Part shown: in pieces, positions 63,879-64,000 of the stretch
Layout of the letters: every line of letters begins with the position of its first letter
Position numbering within the stretch: the stretch's first letter is position 1
Assembly: GCF_038433155.1 (NCBI RefSeq)
Contig: NZ_JBCDMW010000026.1
Span: 34,637 to 98,636 of the forward strand
Source of the DNA: Luteococcus sp038433155
Lineage (GTDB): Bacteria; Actinomycetota; Actinomycetes; Propionibacteriales; Propionibacteriaceae
Direction: 5' to 3'
Length of the DNA: 64,000 nucleotides
Notes under the pieces: model-generated
The model's input: the letters and a program-made list of their open reading frames with translations, nothing else
Databases searched by the model: none
What the model was told of the DNA's origin: nothing
Program-made: the position numbers and the translations under genes

Positions 63879-64000
63879 TGCCCCCAGTTTGGTTGACAGA
63901 TTTCTAGGGGCTGGTCAGGCGGCCTGTGCGACCGTCTGATGGACCAGTTCGAACTCTACTGGGGTGAGTTTGCCGAGACGCCGTTGGCGGCGTCGGCGGT
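63879..64000 (-). mobile_element. IS3-type insertion sequence, right part outside window
   Basis: The 3' end of a transposase is seen on the minus strand at 63915-64000. Beyond its stop, TGCCCCCAGTTTGGTTGACA (63879-63898) is a plausible terminal inverted repeat (IS3 ends commonly run TG... and carry TGTCAAC-like blocks). The exact boundary is uncertain without the other end. Confidence 0.55.
63915..64000 (-). CDS. IS3 family transposase (OrfB), C-terminal fragment
   Basis: Only the last 27 or so codons lie in the window: RRRRQRRLGKLTPVEFELVHQTVAQAA and stop (TGA at 63917-63915, minus strand). LGxLTPVEFE is the typical end of the IS3-family DDE transposase, after the catalytic core, which is outside the window. 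It follows that transposase transcription runs leftward into the repeat region. Whether the full element is intact cannot be judged. Confidence 0.75.
   Translation of the reverse strand, partial: RRRRQRRLGKLTPVEFELVHQTVAQAA

Noticed and set aside
1..64000. CRISPR array
   Set aside because: The tandem repeats seen (45-bp, 12-bp, 11-bp units) are contiguous or coding and lack unique spacers; no cas gene is present.

Overview
The window is chromosomal DNA of a high-GC actinobacterium. Supporting signs are a MhuD-type haem oxygenase, a 1839-residue single-chain biotin-dependent carboxylase, ROK, MerR and TetR regulators, a DUF222/HNH (13E12-type) gene, and many genes that begin directly downstream of a TANNNT or xANNNT -10 hexamer with no room for a ribosome binding site (leaderless mRNAs). 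The protein style suggests Propionibacteriaceae; this is an impression that could not be verified here.

Layout. 1-10.7 kb: a sodium symporter (cut by the left edge), mhuD, a TetR regulator with its ABC-2 exporter, an S4 RNA-binding protein, a hotdog thioesterase, a ribbon-helix-helix antitoxin with a toxin-like partner, a serine-acetyltransferase-like protein behind a strong palindrome, a MerR regulator, a CapA phosphoesterase, a DedA-like and a TspO protein. 10.8-16.8 kb: a minus-strand block of two-component system, BcrA-type ATPase, two permeases and two membrane proteins that looks like peptide-antibiotic (lantibiotic/bacitracin-type) detoxification. 16.9-18.5 kb: tRNA-Asn with a terminator, a small conserved gene and a sigma-70 family factor.

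18.57-30.80 kb: a 12.2-kb integrative element of lower GC, inserted between the sigma-factor gene and dnaG by a large serine integrase. The attachment sites can be reconstructed: attP and attB arms are symmetric about the same GC dinucleotide. The element carries the integrase, three small DNA-binding proteins, a membrane-anchored protein of unknown function, a compact operon of winged-helix, HTH and coiled-coil proteins, a 1.6-kb gene-free and repeat-rich stretch, large inverted repeats, and two strong terminators. No capsid, portal, terminase, relaxase or FtsK gene is recognisable, so it resembles a cryptic integrative plasmid or a phage-satellite-like element more than a prophage.

30.8-40.6 kb: dnaG with a divergent FetB-like permease, a membrane protein, dGTPase-like dgt, dusB, a frameshifted DUF222/HNH gene with a repeat insertion, a GNAT protein and a cysteine-cluster/pentapeptide protein. 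40.6-49.4 kb: the fused acyl-CoA carboxylase, then a ROK regulator with a GH36 alpha-galactosidase. 49.4-56.8 kb: a scramblase-like protein, a glycosyltransferase, and a translationally coupled five-gene cluster (RfbF-type cytidylyltransferase, SDR epimerase/dehydratase, RfbC-like epimerase, SAF-domain dehydrogenase, LhgO-like oxidase) followed by a second serine-acetyltransferase-like gene; together they probably make an unusual CDP-activated sugar for a surface glycan. 57-64 kb: glyS, a monooxygenase-fold protein, and a zinc-uptake operon znuA-znuC-znuB-zur with two Zur boxes over its start and tandem start-codon repeats at zur. The right end is repeat-rich and runs into the 3' end of an IS3-type transposase.
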